A stretch of 64,000 nt of DNA, taken from Nocardioides litoris (GTDB lineage: Bacteria; Actinomycetota; Actinomycetes; Propionibacteriales; Nocardioidaceae). Where the stretch lies: assembly GCF_006346315.1 (NCBI RefSeq), contig NZ_VDMR01000002.1, forward strand, positions 186,001-250,000. The letters are read 5' to 3'. The position numbers were made by a program, and so were the translations under genes. Below the pieces are notes generated by a model, which saw only the letters and a program-made list of their open reading frames with translations, was not told the origin of the DNA and did no database searches. How positions within the stretch are numbered: position 1 is the stretch's first letter; each line of letters starts with the position of its first letter. This document shows, in pieces, positions 16,841 to 26,570 of the stretch.

Positions 16841-17725
16841 TCAGCTCGCGTCGAGCGCGGCGAGCTCGTCGGCGGTGAGCTCGATGTCGGCGGCGGCGGC
16901 CGAGTCGATGATGGAGCTGGGCCGCTTGGCGCCCGGGATCGGGATGACCACGGGCGACTGCGCGAGCTCCCAGGCCAGGGCGACCTGCTGCGGGCTGACG
17001 CCGCGGGCCTCGGCGACCTCGGCGAACGCGGGGTGCTTGGTCGCGAGCTCCTTGGCGTCGCCGAGCCCGCCGAGCGGGCTCCACGGCAGGAAGGCCAGGC
17101 CGAGCTCCTCGCACACCTCGATCTCGGGGGCGCTGGAGCGGAAGGCCGGGCTGAACTGGTTCTGCACCGAGACGAGCGCGTCGCCCAGCACGGAGTGGGC
17201 GAGCCGGATCTGGTCGGGGTCGGCGTTGGACAGGCCCACCATGGCGACCTTGCCGGAGTCGGCGATCTGCTTGAGGGTGCCGATGACGTCCTCGTAGGGC
17301 ACGTCGGGGTCGGGGCGGTGGTGCTGCCACAGCGCGACCTGCTCGACCCCGAGCCGCCGCAGCGAGGCGTCGACGGCCTGCTTGAGGTGCGCCTCGCTGC
17401 TGTCGGTCGCCCAGCCGCCGCCCTCGGTGCGGACGTGACCGCCCTTGGTGGCGAGCAGCACCCGGTCGCGCAGCCCGAGCTCGTCGAGCAGGCCGGCCAC
17501 GAGGGTCTCGTTGGCGCCCTGGGCGTCGCCGCCCTTCTCCTCGCCGGGGCCGTAGGCGTCGGCCGTGTCGAGCAGCGTCACGCCCGCGTCCACCGCGGCG
17601 CGCAGGGTGTCGAGCAGCTGCTCGCGCGGCTGGGTGCCGGTCTGGTCGAAGGTCATCAGGCCCAGCCCGATCGCCCCCACCTCGTGCCGCCCGACGGTGT
17701 CGTTGCCGATGTGTCGTGTCTGCAT
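16841..17725 (-). CDS. Aldo/keto reductase
   Basis: A 294-residue TIM-barrel oxidoreductase. The catalytic tetrad is visible: Asp and Tyr in [13 protein letters not shown], Lys in LATKGGH, His in ALWQHHRP. The cofactor segment is [12 protein letters not shown], and NADPH is likely. The N-terminus [15 protein letters not shown] is standard. Substrate unknown. It is separately transcribed from the divergent exporter. Confidence 0.88.
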   Translation of the reverse strand: MQTRHIGNDTVGRHEVGAIGLGLMTFDQTGTQPREQLLDTLRAAVDAGVTLLDTADAYGPGEEKGGDAQGANETLVAGLLDELGLRDRVLLATKGGHVRTEGGGWATDSSEAHLKQAVDASLRRLGVEQVALWQHHRPDPDVPYEDVIGTLKQIADSGKVAMVGLSNADPDQIRLAHSVLGDALVSVQNQFSPAFRSSAPEIEVCEELGLAFLPWSPLGGLGDAKELATKHPAFAEVAEARGVSPQQVALAWELAQSPVVIPIPGAKRPSSIIDSAAAADIELTADELAALDAS

Positions 17726-17796
17726 GGATCCGGTCTACCGGGCCGGGCAACCCCCTCGGCCCACCCCGGGCGGCGGGAGGTCGGGCACCCGTGATG

Positions 17797-17855
17797 TGGT
17801 TGGCCAGGTCAACCAACGTGACGCGGATCTCGGAACAACCGGCACCCGACGGTTG
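17797..17855. promoter_or_regulatory. Candidate operator: 19-bp inverted repeat plus hairpin upstream of MFS gene
   Basis: TGGTTGGCC (17797-17805) and GGTCAACCA (17807-17815) form an inverted repeat with 8 of 9 positions matching and one central base, a shape typical of TetR- or MarR-type operators. CAACCG (17836-17841) and CGGTTG (17850-17855) form a second dyad. Both lie in the divergent region before the exporter start at 17933. No TetR or MarR gene is adjacent. Confidence 0.5.
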
Positions 17856-17932
17856 CTGGACCGAGGTCACCCCATGCCGGGCTCGTCGACGTCGACCGCC
17901 TGCACCACCGACGAGCACGACAGGACCCACCC

Positions 17933-19432
17933 ATGCCAGGCTCCACCACCCCCGGCACCACCGGCACGACCGGCACCACCGCGCAGCCCCCGTCCGCCAA
18001 GCCCCGCACCGACCACCGCGTCACCTTCGTCGTGCTGTGCGCCGGCGTGGCGTCGTTCTCGCTGCTGCAGTCGATGGTCAACCCGGTGCTGCCGACGATC
18101 CAGGCCGCGCTCGACACCGACCAGGCCACGGTGACGTGGGTGCTCACCGCCTACCTGCTCTCGGCCTCGGTGTTCACGCCGATCGTCGGCCGCATCGGTG
18201 ACAAGGTCGGCAAGGAGCGGATGCTGGTCGTGGCCCTCGGCGCCCTCGCCGTCGGCTCGCTGCTCGCCGCGCTCGCGCCCAGCATCGAGGTGCTCATCGT
18301 CGCCCGGGCCATCCAGGGCGTCGGCGGCGGCGTGCTGCCGCTGACCTTCGGGATCATCCGCGACGAGTTCCCGCGCGACAAGGTCGCCGGCGCCGTCGGC
18401 ACCTCGGCCGCCCTGCTGGCCGTGGGCGGCGGGCTCGGGCTCGTGCTGGCCGGCCCCGTGGTCAACGCGTTGAGCTACCACTGGCTGTTCTGGCTGCCGA
18501 TGGGCCTGACCGTCCTCGCCGCGATCGCCGCCCACCTCGTCGTGCCGGAGTCGCCCGAGCGCACCCCCGGCCGCATCAACGTCACCAGTGCGTTGCTGAT
18601 GTCGACCTGGCTGGTCACCCTGCTGCTGGCGGTCAGCCAGGGCCACAGCTGGGGCTGGGGGTCGCCGGTGACGGTCGGCCTGTTCGTCGCGACCGCCGTC
18701 GTGCTGCCGGTCTGGGTGCGGGCCGAGGCCCGCAGCGACAGCCCGCTGGTCGACATGCAGATGATGCGGATCCCCACGGTCTGGACGGTCAACCTCGTCG
18801 CCCTGCTCTTCGGCATGGGGATGTACTCGATGTTCGCCTTCCTGCCCCAGTTCCTGCAGACGCCCGACCAGGTCACCGGCTACGGCTTCGGCGCCTCGGT
18901 CACCGAGTCGGGCCTGATGCTCCTCCCGCAGACCGTCGCCACGTTCCTCGCCGGCGTCTGGTCCGGTCGCCTGGCGGCCCGGTTCGGCTCCAAGGCCCTG
19001 CTCGTCGCCGGCGCCGCCACCACCGCGGTCGGCACCGCCGGCCTCGCCTTCGCCCACGACCAGCTCTGGCTCGTCCTGGTCGAGACGACGGTGCTCGGCC
19101 TCGCGTTCGGCATCGCCTTCGCCGCGCTGTCCAACCTCATCGTCGACGCCGTCCCGCAGTCGCAGACCGGCGTCGCCAGCGGCATGAACGCCAACATCCG
19201 CACCGTCGGCGGCGCCCTCGGCAGCGCGGTGCTGGCCAGCGTCGTCACCGCGGGCGCCCGTCCCGACGGCCTCCCGGTCGAGTCCGGCTACACCCACGGC
19301 TTCGCCGTGCTGGTCGTGACCTCGGCCCTGGCCGCGCTCGTCGCGGTCCTCGTGCCGGTCGTCAAGGCACGCACCCACCTCGTGCCCGGCCCGCAGGCCG
19401 AGGCCGAGGCGGCCGTCGCCGCCCGCTCCTGA
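17933..19432 (+). CDS. MFS drug-type exporter (DHA2 family)
   Basis: A 499-residue integral membrane protein. A Thr/Pro-rich cytoplasmic head is followed by about 14 hydrophobic segments. MFS motif A appears as [12 protein letters not shown], motif B as [22 protein letters not shown] and motif C as [13 protein letters not shown], all typical of proton-driven DHA2 multidrug exporters. The ATG at 17933 has AGGA upstream. The substrate cannot be read from sequence. The 207-base upstream region carries a clear dyad, so expression is probably repressor-controlled. Confidence 0.88.
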   Translation: MPGSTTPGTTGTTGTTAQPPSAKPRTDHRVTFVVLCAGVASFSLLQSMVNPVLPTIQAALDTDQATVTWVLTAYLLSASVFTPIVGRIGDKVGKERMLVVALGALAVGSLLAALAPSIEVLIVARAIQGVGGGVLPLTFGIIRDEFPRDKVAGAVGTSAALLAVGGGLGLVLAGPVVNALSYHWLFWLPMGLTVLAAIAAHLVVPESPERTPGRINVTSALLMSTWLVTLLLAVSQGHSWGWGSPVTVGLFVATAVVLPVWVRAEARSDSPLVDMQMMRIPTVWTVNLVALLFGMGMYSMFAFLPQFLQTPDQVTGYGFGASVTESGLMLLPQTVATFLAGVWSGRLAARFGSKALLVAGAATTAVGTAGLAFAHDQLWLVLVETTVLGLAFGIAFAALSNLIVDAVPQSQTGVASGMNANIRTVGGALGSAVLASVVTAGARPDGLPVESGYTHGFAVLVVTSALAALVAVLVPVVKARTHLVPGPQAEAEAAVAARS

Positions 19433-19460
19433 CCGGACAGACCGGGCGGGCGGACCGGGG

Positions 19461-20732
19461 TCAGTCGGACCCGGAGACGATGCTGACGGCGAGCAGCAGG
19501 TCGATCAGCTCCTCCACGCGGCGTACGTCGCAGCCGGTGCGCTCGGCGATCCGCTCGAGGCGGTAGTAGACGGTGTTGGCGTGCACGTGCAGCTCGACGG
19601 CGGCGAGCTTGGCGTTGAGGTCGCAGGCGACGTAGCGGCGCAGGGTCTCGACGAACGTGCCGCCGGCGGCGAGGTCCTCCTGCACGAAGGCCCGCACCTG
19701 CGGGCGCACGAGGCGGCGCGCGGTCCGGTCGTGGGTCTGGACGAGGTAGTCGAGCGTCGACATCCGTGACAGCGACTGCACCCCGGCGCGGCCGCGCAAC
19801 GAGCGGCGGGCCATCCGCGCCTCCTCGTAGGCCTCGGGGATCTCGGTGAACCCGGGGTGCACCGAGCTGACGCCGACGCTGGGGAAGACGCCGTGGCCCG
19901 CCAGCGAGGCGACGCCCCCGCGCACCCGGGTGATCATCCGGTCCTCCCCACCGTCCTCGACCGGCACCACGGCCACCACCTCGTCGTGGCGCACGACGAC
20001 GAGCCCGCGCCCGGGGTTGTTGAGCGCCGAGCGGAGCAGGGCGTGGGCGGCCCGGTCGGCGCTGCCGCCGGCGGGCACGGTGAGGGAGCCGACGACGACG
20101 GCCAGGGGGCTGCCCTCCCCGATGCCGACGTCGGCCAGCGCCTCGAGCCGGGGGCGCACGGTGGGCGGGCGGCCCTCGAGGAGGTCCTCGAGGAGGTCGC
20201 GGGCCAGGCGGGCGGAGTCGGCCACCTTGAACTGCTGCGCCTCCAGGTAGGCCTCCGCGGCCGCGGTGCTGCCCACCTCGATGGATCGCATGATCTGGCC
20301 GACGATGAGCAGGGCGGCGTCCTTGGCGACGGGGTCGTCGCCCACCCCGTCGAGCACGCCGTCCCACAGCGTGATCTGCCCGATGCGGAAGGCCTGCATG
20401 AAGTCGGCCAGCGAGATGCCGAGGTCGACGCGGCGCATGGCGTGCCGGCCCGTCCAGGGGAAGTCCGACCGGGTCGGGTCGCGCCGCTCGGCGAGGATGT
20501 CGGTGATGGCCCCGAAGACCTGGGCGCAGTGCTGCTCCACCTCGGCCCGGAACCCGCGGTCGTCGTAGCGGGCGTAGGAGGCGATGTCGACCCACATCGT
20601 CTCGGCGGCGTCGGCCGCGAGCTCGTCGTTGCGGCGGCGCACGACGGCCGCGATCCGGTCGACGCCCTGGCCGTCGGGATGCCCACCCCGCCCCCGGGGG
20701 TCGGAGGCGCGCTGCGCACGAGGACTGGCCAT
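19461..20732 (-). CDS. PucR-family transcriptional regulator
   Basis: A 423-residue regulator. An N-terminal helical sensor region (about 20-185) leads into a GGDEF-like middle domain and a C-terminal PucR helix-turn-helix (about 365-415, LAAVELHVHANTVYYRLERIAERTG). Members act as ligand-responsive activators of adjacent catabolic or transport operons. It is transcribed divergently from the branched-chain-type ABC operon, 158 bases away, making that operon the likely target. ATG at 20732 is preferred; a GTG-type extension to 20780 would run through the palindrome at 20752-20765. Confidence 0.85.
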   Translation of the reverse strand: MASPRAQRASDPRGRGGHPDGQGVDRIAAVVRRRNDELAADAAETMWVDIASYARYDDRGFRAEVEQHCAQVFGAITDILAERRDPTRSDFPWTGRHAMRRVDLGISLADFMQAFRIGQITLWDGVLDGVGDDPVAKDAALLIVGQIMRSIEVGSTAAAEAYLEAQQFKVADSARLARDLLEDLLEGRPPTVRPRLEALADVGIGEGSPLAVVVGSLTVPAGGSADRAAHALLRSALNNPGRGLVVVRHDEVVAVVPVEDGGEDRMITRVRGGVASLAGHGVFPSVGVSSVHPGFTEIPEAYEEARMARRSLRGRAGVQSLSRMSTLDYLVQTHDRTARRLVRPQVRAFVQEDLAAGGTFVETLRRYVACDLNAKLAAVELHVHANTVYYRLERIAERTGCDVRRVEELIDLLLAVSIVSGSD

Positions 20733-20751
20733 GCCAGCGGAGTCTGCCGCG

Positions 20752-20850
20752 GTGACCGCGGTCACACCACCGAATCCCACCGAATGGGCCGGGCCGTTGT
20801 GACTTCGTGACGAACGACGGCGGCCGTTCTTTGTGACGCGGACCCAAAGA
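20752..20850. promoter_or_regulatory. Palindromes in the pucR/liv divergent promoter region
   Basis: GTGACCGCGGTCAC (20752-20765) is a perfect 14-bp palindrome 20 bases before the pucR start. GAACGACGG/CGGCCGTTC (20812-20829) is an imperfect dyad. TCTTTGTG (20828-20835) and CCCAAAGA (20843-20850) match at 7 of 8 positions, nearer the transporter start at 20891. These are candidate binding sites for the PucR protein or a global regulator. Confidence 0.5.
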
Positions 20851-20890
20851 CACCCCGGCCGGCACCCGCCAGGGTTGGTCGCACCCCGGT

Positions 20891-21724
20891 GTGACAGTCG
20901 TCACCCCGCCTCACGAGCCCCTGGAGCCGCCCGTGCTCGCCGTGCGCAACCTCGAGGTCGTCTACGACGACACGGTGCTGGCCCTGCGCGGGGTCAGCCT
21001 CGAGATCCCCGACCAGCGCATCGTGGCCCTGCTCGGCAGCAACGGCGCTGGCAAGACCTCGCTGCTCCGGGCCCTGACCGGCCTGCTCGACGTCCACGAC
21101 GGCGAGGTCACCAAGGGCTCGGTCACCTTGGACGGCGACGACCTGCACAAGGTGAAGCCGGAGAAGATCGTCAAGCGCGGCGTGCGCCAGGTCATGGAGG
21201 GCCGCCGGGTCTTCGTCGAGCTCTCCGTGGAGGAGAACCTCCGCGTCGGCGGCCACACCGCCCGCGGCCGGATCGCCACCAACCTCGAGCGGGTCTACGG
21301 CCTGTTCCCGGTGCTGGCCGACCGCCGCAACCGCACCGCGGGCTACCTCTCCGGCGGCGAGCAGCAGATGCTGGCCATGGGCCGGGCGATGATGTCCGAC
21401 CCGCGCTACCTGCTCCTCGACGAGCCCAGCCTCGGCCTCGCGCCGCTCATGGTCGAGGCCATCCGCGACGTCATCGCCGAGATCAACGCCGCCGGCACCG
21501 GCGTGCTGCTCGTCGAGCAGAACGCCGCCATGGCGCTCTCGGTCGCCCACCACGGCTACGTCCTCGAGACCGGCCGGGTCGTGCTCGACAAGCCGGCCGA
21601 GGCGCTGCTGCGCGACGACGACGTCCGCGAGTTCTACCTCGGCCTGCACCCCGGCGAGGACGGCGAGCGCAAGTCCTTCCGCGACACCAAGCACTACCGA
21701 CGCAAGAAGAGGTGGAGCGCATGA
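20891..21724 (+). CDS. livF: Branched-chain-type ABC transporter ATPase (LivF-like)
   Basis: A 277-residue ABC ATPase with Walker A GSNGAGKTS, signature YLSGGEQQM, Walker B YLLLDEPSLG and the switch His replaced by the LivF-type QN (VEQNAAMAL). It is about 40 residues longer than E. coli LivF, with an extended C-terminus (GEDGERKSFRDTKHY). It energises import with the LivG-like partner. GTG at 20891 is the first start after the divergent promoter region. It opens a six-gene operon with stop/start overlaps; ATGA overlap to livG. Confidence 0.88.
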   Translation: MTVVTPPHEPLEPPVLAVRNLEVVYDDTVLALRGVSLEIPDQRIVALLGSNGAGKTSLLRALTGLLDVHDGEVTKGSVTLDGDDLHKVKPEKIVKRGVRQVMEGRRVFVELSVEENLRVGGHTARGRIATNLERVYGLFPVLADRRNRTAGYLSGGEQQMLAMGRAMMSDPRYLLLDEPSLGLAPLMVEAIRDVIAEINAAGTGVLLVEQNAAMALSVAHHGYVLETGRVVLDKPAEALLRDDDVREFYLGLHPGEDGERKSFRDTKHYRRKKRWSA

Positions 21725-22512
21725 GCGTGGCCAACGGATCGGCCAGCCCCGTCCTCGAGCTCGACGACGTCCACCTGTCCTTCGCCGGCGTCAAGGCCGT
21801 CAACGGCGTCAGCCTGCACGTCGACCCGGGCGAGCTGTTCGCCATCATCGGCCCCAACGGCGCGGGCAAGACCTCGCTGTTCAACGTGATGTCGGGGGTC
21901 TACCGGCCACAGCAGGGCGCGGTCCGCTTCCTCGGCGAGAGCGTCCTCGGCGCCAAGCCGTCGAAGATCGCCGCCCGCGGCGTGGCCCGCACCTTCCAGA
22001 ACATCGCGCTCTTCGAGCACCTGACGGTGATCGACAACCTGATGCTCGGGCGGCACCAGCACATCGGCTACGGCCCGGCCTCGGCGATCCTCTGGCGCGG
22101 CCGTGCCCGCCGGCTGGAGGTCGAGCACCGCCGCCACTGCGAGGAGATCGTCGACTTCCTCGAGCTGGGGTCGTGGCGCCACCTGCCCGTCGGCCTGCTG
22201 CCGTACGGCGTGCAGAAGCGCGTCGAGCTGGGCCGGGCGCTGGCCATGGAGCCCAAGCTGCTGCTGCTCGACGAGCCGGTGGCCGGGATGAACCTCGAGG
22301 AGACCGAGGACATGGCGCGCTTCGTCCTCGACATCCGCGACGAGCTCGACGTGCCGATCATCATGGTCGAGCACGACATGGGGCTGGTCATGGACCTGGC
22401 CGACCGGGTGCTCGTCGTCGACTTCGGCACCCCCGTCACCACCGGCACCCCGGCCGAGGTGCAGACCCACCCCGAGGTCGTGCGCGCCTACCTCGGCGAG
22501 GAGGCGACGTGA
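21721..22512 (+). CDS. livG: Branched-chain-type ABC transporter ATPase (LivG-like)
   Basis: A 263-residue ABC ATPase: Walker A GPNGAGKTS, Q-loop ARTFQNIALF, Walker B LLLLDEPVAGMN and switch His in MVEHDMGLVMDLADRV. The signature motif is LLPYGVQKRVELG rather than LSGGQ, as in many LivG relatives of lipid or aromatic acid transporters. Coupled to livF and to the acyl-CoA ligase by overlapping stop/start codons. Confidence 0.88.
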   Translation: MSVANGSASPVLELDDVHLSFAGVKAVNGVSLHVDPGELFAIIGPNGAGKTSLFNVMSGVYRPQQGAVRFLGESVLGAKPSKIAARGVARTFQNIALFEHLTVIDNLMLGRHQHIGYGPASAILWRGRARRLEVEHRRHCEEIVDFLELGSWRHLPVGLLPYGVQKRVELGRALAMEPKLLLLDEPVAGMNLEETEDMARFVLDIRDELDVPIIMVEHDMGLVMDLADRVLVVDFGTPVTTGTPAEVQTHPEVVRAYLGEEAT

Positions 22513-24407
22513 CCGTCCTGGACAAGCGCCCCGACGCGCCCACCCCGACCGCGGCGTCGGCCAGCCCGGCCACCCGCATCCGCGAGCACGCCCGCACCCG
22601 CCCCGACGCCGTCGCCCTGCGCGACAAGCACCTCGGCGTGTGGCGACCCTGGACCTGGGCGCACTACTGGGACCAGGTGCAGCTGGTCGGCCACGCCCTG
22701 CTGGCCCGCGGCGTGCGACCCGGCGATCGCGTCGCCATCCACTCCGAGAACCGCCCCGAGTGGCTCGTCGCCGACATGGGCGCGCTCGCCGTGCGCGCCG
22801 CCTCGGTCGGTCTCTACCCCACCAACCCCGCCGCCGAGGTCGGCTACCTGCTGGCCGACTCCGGCGCGACCATCCTGGTCGCCGAGGACCAGGAGCAGGT
22901 CGACAAGGCCCTCGAGGTGCTCGACGAGTGCCCCGACCTGCGCACCATCGTGTACGTCGAGCCGCGCGGCCTGCGCGGACGCTACGACGCGACGTACGCC
23001 GGGGGCCGGGTCGAGCTCGTCTCCTGGGAGGCCCTGCTGGCCGAGGGCGCCCGCCACCGCGAGGACCACCCCGGCGCGGTCGACGCGGTCGCCGACGCCA
23101 CGCAGCCGGACGACCTGGCGACCCTGATCTACACCTCCGGCACCACCGGGCCGCCCAAGGGCGCGATGCTGACCGTGGCCAACGTCGAGTTCGCCATCAA
23201 GATCCTCTGCGACGAGGGCGCGTTCACCTCGCCCCCGCCGGGCCCGAGCGACCTGCTGCTGTCCTACCTCCCGCTCAGCCACGTCGCCGAGCGCATCTTC
23301 ACCACGTGGTTCAACGCCGCCGCGGCCACCCAGGTCAGCTTCGCCGAGTCCATCGACACCGTCCCGCAGAACCTCCGGGAGGTGCAGCCGACGATCCTGT
23401 TCGGCGTCCCCCGGATCTGGGAGAAGCTGCTCGCCGGCGTCGAGACCCGGCTGTCGGGCGCGAGCTGGTTCAAGCGCTCGGTGACCCGCTTCTGGCTGGC
23501 CCGCGCGCGGGGCATCGCCGAGACCCTGGCCGCCACCGGCGGCAGGCACACCGCCGCCACCCGGCTGACCTACACGCTCGGCTGGTTCTTCTGCTACCGC
23601 GCGCTGACCGAGCGGCTGGGGATGCGGCGGGTCCGGCACGCGACGTCGGGCGCCGCGCCGATCGCGCCGGAGGTGCTGAAGTTCTTCATGGGCATCGGGG
23701 TGCCGATGCACGAGGCCTACGGCATGACCGAGAACACCGCGGTCGCCACCGCCGCCAAGCCCGGCCGGATCAAGCTCGGCACCGTCGGCGAGGCCCACGA
23801 GGGCATCGAGGTCAAGGTCGACGAGCGCACCGGCGAGATCCTCACCCGCCACCCGTCGGTCTTCGCCGGCTACTGGGGTCGCCCCGAGGCCACGGCGGAG
23901 GTGCTCGAGCCCGACGGCTGGCTGCACACCGGCGACGTCGGCGAGTGGGTCGACGGCACGCACCTGCGCATCACCGACCGGATGAAGGACATCATCATCA
24001 CCGCCGGCGGCAAGAACATCTCGCCCTCGCAGATCGAGAACGAGCTCAAGGCCTCGCCGTACGTCAAGGAGGCGCTGGTCGTCGGCGACGGCCGCAAGTA
24101 CCTCACCGCGCTGATCGGCATCGAGCTCGACACCGTCGGCGACTGGGCGCAGCGGCAGCGGCTCGGCTACAGCACGCTGCGCGACCTCACCGAGAAGCAG
24201 GAGGTCCAGGACCTCGTCCGCTCGGTGGTCGACGACGTCAACACCCGCCTCGCCTCGGTGGAGCAGGTCAAGCAGTTCCGGCTGCTGCCCAAGGAGCTCG
24301 ACCACGAGGACGGCGAGCTCACCGCCACCCAGAAGCTCAAGCGGGCCGCGGTCGTGGCGACGTTCTCCGACCTGGTCGACCAGATGTACGACGGGAGCAA
24401 GTCGTGA
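22509..24407 (+). CDS. Long-chain-type acyl-CoA synthetase (AMP-forming) inside the ABC operon
   Basis: A 632-residue ANL-superfamily ligase. The P-loop is LIYTSGTTGPPKGAML, then AYGMTENTAV, GWLHTGDVGEW and the A8/A10 region ITAGGKNISPSQIENELK with a catalytic Lys near TATQKLKR. It activates a carboxylic acid with ATP to an acyl-adenylate and then a CoA thioester. Size and motifs match the eukaryotic-like long-chain (FadD15/AMP-forming) branch. Embedded with GTGA overlaps between transporter genes, it probably traps the imported acid as its CoA ester. GTG at 22509 fixes the start. Confidence 0.9.
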   Translation: MTVLDKRPDAPTPTAASASPATRIREHARTRPDAVALRDKHLGVWRPWTWAHYWDQVQLVGHALLARGVRPGDRVAIHSENRPEWLVADMGALAVRAASVGLYPTNPAAEVGYLLADSGATILVAEDQEQVDKALEVLDECPDLRTIVYVEPRGLRGRYDATYAGGRVELVSWEALLAEGARHREDHPGAVDAVADATQPDDLATLIYTSGTTGPPKGAMLTVANVEFAIKILCDEGAFTSPPPGPSDLLLSYLPLSHVAERIFTTWFNAAAATQVSFAESIDTVPQNLREVQPTILFGVPRIWEKLLAGVETRLSGASWFKRSVTRFWLARARGIAETLAATGGRHTAATRLTYTLGWFFCYRALTERLGMRRVRHATSGAAPIAPEVLKFFMGIGVPMHEAYGMTENTAVATAAKPGRIKLGTVGEAHEGIEVKVDERTGEILTRHPSVFAGYWGRPEATAEVLEPDGWLHTGDVGEWVDGTHLRITDRMKDIIITAGGKNISPSQIENELKASPYVKEALVVGDGRKYLTALIGIELDTVGDWAQRQRLGYSTLRDLTEKQEVQDLVRSVVDDVNTRLASVEQVKQFRLLPKELDHEDGELTATQKLKRAAVVATFSDLVDQMYDGSKS

Positions 24408-25315
24408 CCGAGTTCCTCGAGGCACTCATCCGCGGGCTGGGCATCGGCTCGGTCTACGCCCTGCTCGCGCTGGGCTTCGTCATCATCTACAAAGCGACCC
24501 GCGTCGTGAGCTTCGCCCAGCCGGCGTTCATGCTCACCGGCGCGGTCGTCACCTCCTACCTGACGCCGGCCCTCGGCTTCGTGCTCGTCACCGGGCTGTC
24601 GTTCTTCCTCTCCGTCGCCGCGGCCGCGATCGTCACCGCGCTGCTGGCGCTGGTGCTCGAGCGGGTCCTGGTGCGGCCGATGGTCGGGCGGGCGGTGTTC
24701 GTCATCGCGATCATCACCCTCGGCATCGACATCGCCGTGCGGACCGTCGTGACCGGCTACATCGGCATCGGCGCCCGGCCGATCGGGTTCCCGTGGGGCA
24801 TCGAGACCATCCAGGTCCTCGGCCTGTCGGTGCAGATCCGCCACCTGGTGATGATGGGCACCGTCGCGCTGCTGGGCGGCCTGCTCTACCTGTTCTTCCA
24901 GCGCACGCCGTTCGGCCTGGCCATGCGGGCCGCCGCCTTCGACCAGGAGGCGGCGATGACCCAGGGCGTGAGCGTCGGCGCCGTCTTCGGCACCTCCTGG
25001 GCCCTGGCCGGCGGTCTGGCCGCCGTGGCCGGGGCGCTGGTCTCCACCGGCGCCGGCGTCGACCGGCAGCTGTGGGTCATCGCCCTGATCGCGCTGCCCG
25101 CGATCATCCTCGGCGGCCTGGACTCCCTCGGCGGCGCGGTCATCGGCGGCCTGGCCGTCGGGGTCGTGGAGCAGCTCGTCGGCTCCTACCAGCGCGACTA
25201 CGCGCCGTGGCTCGGCGACAACGTGGCCACCGTCGCGCCGTACGCCCTGATGCTGCTCGTCCTGCTGGTCCGCCCCTACGGCCTGTTCGGCACCCCGGAG
25301 GTTCGTCGAGTATGA
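24404..25315 (+). CDS. livH: Branched-chain-type ABC permease (LivH-like)
   Basis: A 303-residue membrane protein with about eight hydrophobic segments. Typical LivH features are the N-terminal GLGIGSVYALLALGF, the conserved FGLAMRAAAFDQEAA cytoplasmic coupling loop and the late ILGGLDSLGGAVIGG. It forms the channel with the LivM-like protein. GTG at 24404 overlaps the ligase stop; its own stop overlaps livM (ATGA). Confidence 0.9.
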   Translation: MTEFLEALIRGLGIGSVYALLALGFVIIYKATRVVSFAQPAFMLTGAVVTSYLTPALGFVLVTGLSFFLSVAAAAIVTALLALVLERVLVRPMVGRAVFVIAIITLGIDIAVRTVVTGYIGIGARPIGFPWGIETIQVLGLSVQIRHLVMMGTVALLGGLLYLFFQRTPFGLAMRAAAFDQEAAMTQGVSVGAVFGTSWALAGGLAAVAGALVSTGAGVDRQLWVIALIALPAIILGGLDSLGGAVIGGLAVGVVEQLVGSYQRDYAPWLGDNVATVAPYALMLLVLLVRPYGLFGTPEVRRV

Positions 25316-26511
25316 GCACCACGCTGCCCCCGAAGACCGAGGACGGCTCGAGCCCGGTCGCCCCGGCCACGCCGACCGACCGGCGCGCCAAGCGCACCCG
25401 CCTGTGGGGCCGCCCGGCGTTCTTCCAGTCCTACGAGCAGCAGCTCGCGCTGTTCGACACCTGGTCCAAGCGGGTCGGCGTCGCGGTGGTCGTCGTGGTC
25501 GGGTTCGCCCTGACCCAGGTCTTCTCCGACGACATCCTGCGCTCGCTGGCCCTGGCCTTCGTGCTGGCCATCGCCGCCCTCGGCCTCAACATGGTGACCG
25601 GCCTGGCCGGCCAGGTCTCGCTGGGCCATGCCTTCTTCATCGGCATCGGCGCCTACACCGCCGCCGCCATCTCCGGCGACCCCGAGGCCCGCACCATCGG
25701 CTACGGCATCGAGGAGATGTGGATCTGGCTGCCCGCCGCCGGCCTGGTGGCCGCGGTCTTCGGCGTCATCGTCGCCCCCATCGCGACCCGCCTGCGCGGC
25801 CTGTACCTGGCGATCGTCACCCTCGGCCTGGTCTTCCTCGGCGAGCACGTCTTCCGCGAGTGGAGCAGCCTGACCGGCGGCGCCGGCGTCGGTCGCAGCG
25901 CGGCCGAGCCCGTCCTGTTCGGCTTCGACTTCAGCGACGCCGGCTCGGACTCGATGTTCACCCGCGACCAGCAGATGTACGTCCTGATGCTGGTGCTGCT
26001 GCTCGTCTTCGCGCTGGCCGCGCGCAACATCGGCCGCTCCAAGGTCGGGCGCTCGTTCGCCGCCGTCCGCGACCGCGACATGGCCGCGGAGATGATGGGC
26101 ATCGACCTGCCGCGCACCAAGACGCTGGCCTTCGCGCTCTCGTCGTTCTACGCCGGCTGCGCGGGCGGCCTGCTCTACACGATCACCGGGTACTTCGACC
26201 CCGGCTCGTTCAACCTGCTGCTGTCGGTGCAGATCATCGCCATGGTGCTGATCGGCGGCGCCGGCACGGTCAGCGGCACCATCGCGGGCGCCCTCTTCGT
26301 CGCCATGCTGCCGACGATCGTGCGCAACCTGGTGGCGCCCAACCTGACCTTCATCAGCACCCTGCCGAGCGAGACCCCCAACGTCTTCCAGGTCGAGCAG
26401 ATCCTCTACGGGCTGCTCATCGTGGTGTTCCTGCTGTTCGAGCCTCGGGGCCTGTTCGGCATCTGGGTGCGGTTCCGCACCTATTGGAAGAGCTGGCCGT
26501 TCAGCTACTGA
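25312..26511 (+). CDS. livM: Branched-chain-type ABC permease (LivM-like)
   Basis: A 399-residue permease. A long hydrophilic head (about 50 residues) precedes about nine membrane segments. LivM signatures are ALGLNMVTGLAGQVSLGHAFF, the coupling loop VGRSFAAVRDRDMAAEMMGIDL and MVLIGGAGTVSGTIAG. The cytoplasmic tail ends in GIWVRFRTYWKSWPF. Start ATG at 25312 overlaps the livH stop. Confidence 0.9.
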   Translation: MSTTLPPKTEDGSSPVAPATPTDRRAKRTRLWGRPAFFQSYEQQLALFDTWSKRVGVAVVVVVGFALTQVFSDDILRSLALAFVLAIAALGLNMVTGLAGQVSLGHAFFIGIGAYTAAAISGDPEARTIGYGIEEMWIWLPAAGLVAAVFGVIVAPIATRLRGLYLAIVTLGLVFLGEHVFREWSSLTGGAGVGRSAAEPVLFGFDFSDAGSDSMFTRDQQMYVLMLVLLLVFALAARNIGRSKVGRSFAAVRDRDMAAEMMGIDLPRTKTLAFALSSFYAGCAGGLLYTITGYFDPGSFNLLLSVQIIAMVLIGGAGTVSGTIAGALFVAMLPTIVRNLVAPNLTFISTLPSETPNVFQVEQILYGLLIVVFLLFEPRGLFGIWVRFRTYWKSWPFSY

Positions 26512-26570
26512 GCACGACTGAGCGCCGGCGTCGATCGCCCGTCATGGCGGGACAACGAAGGAGAACTGCT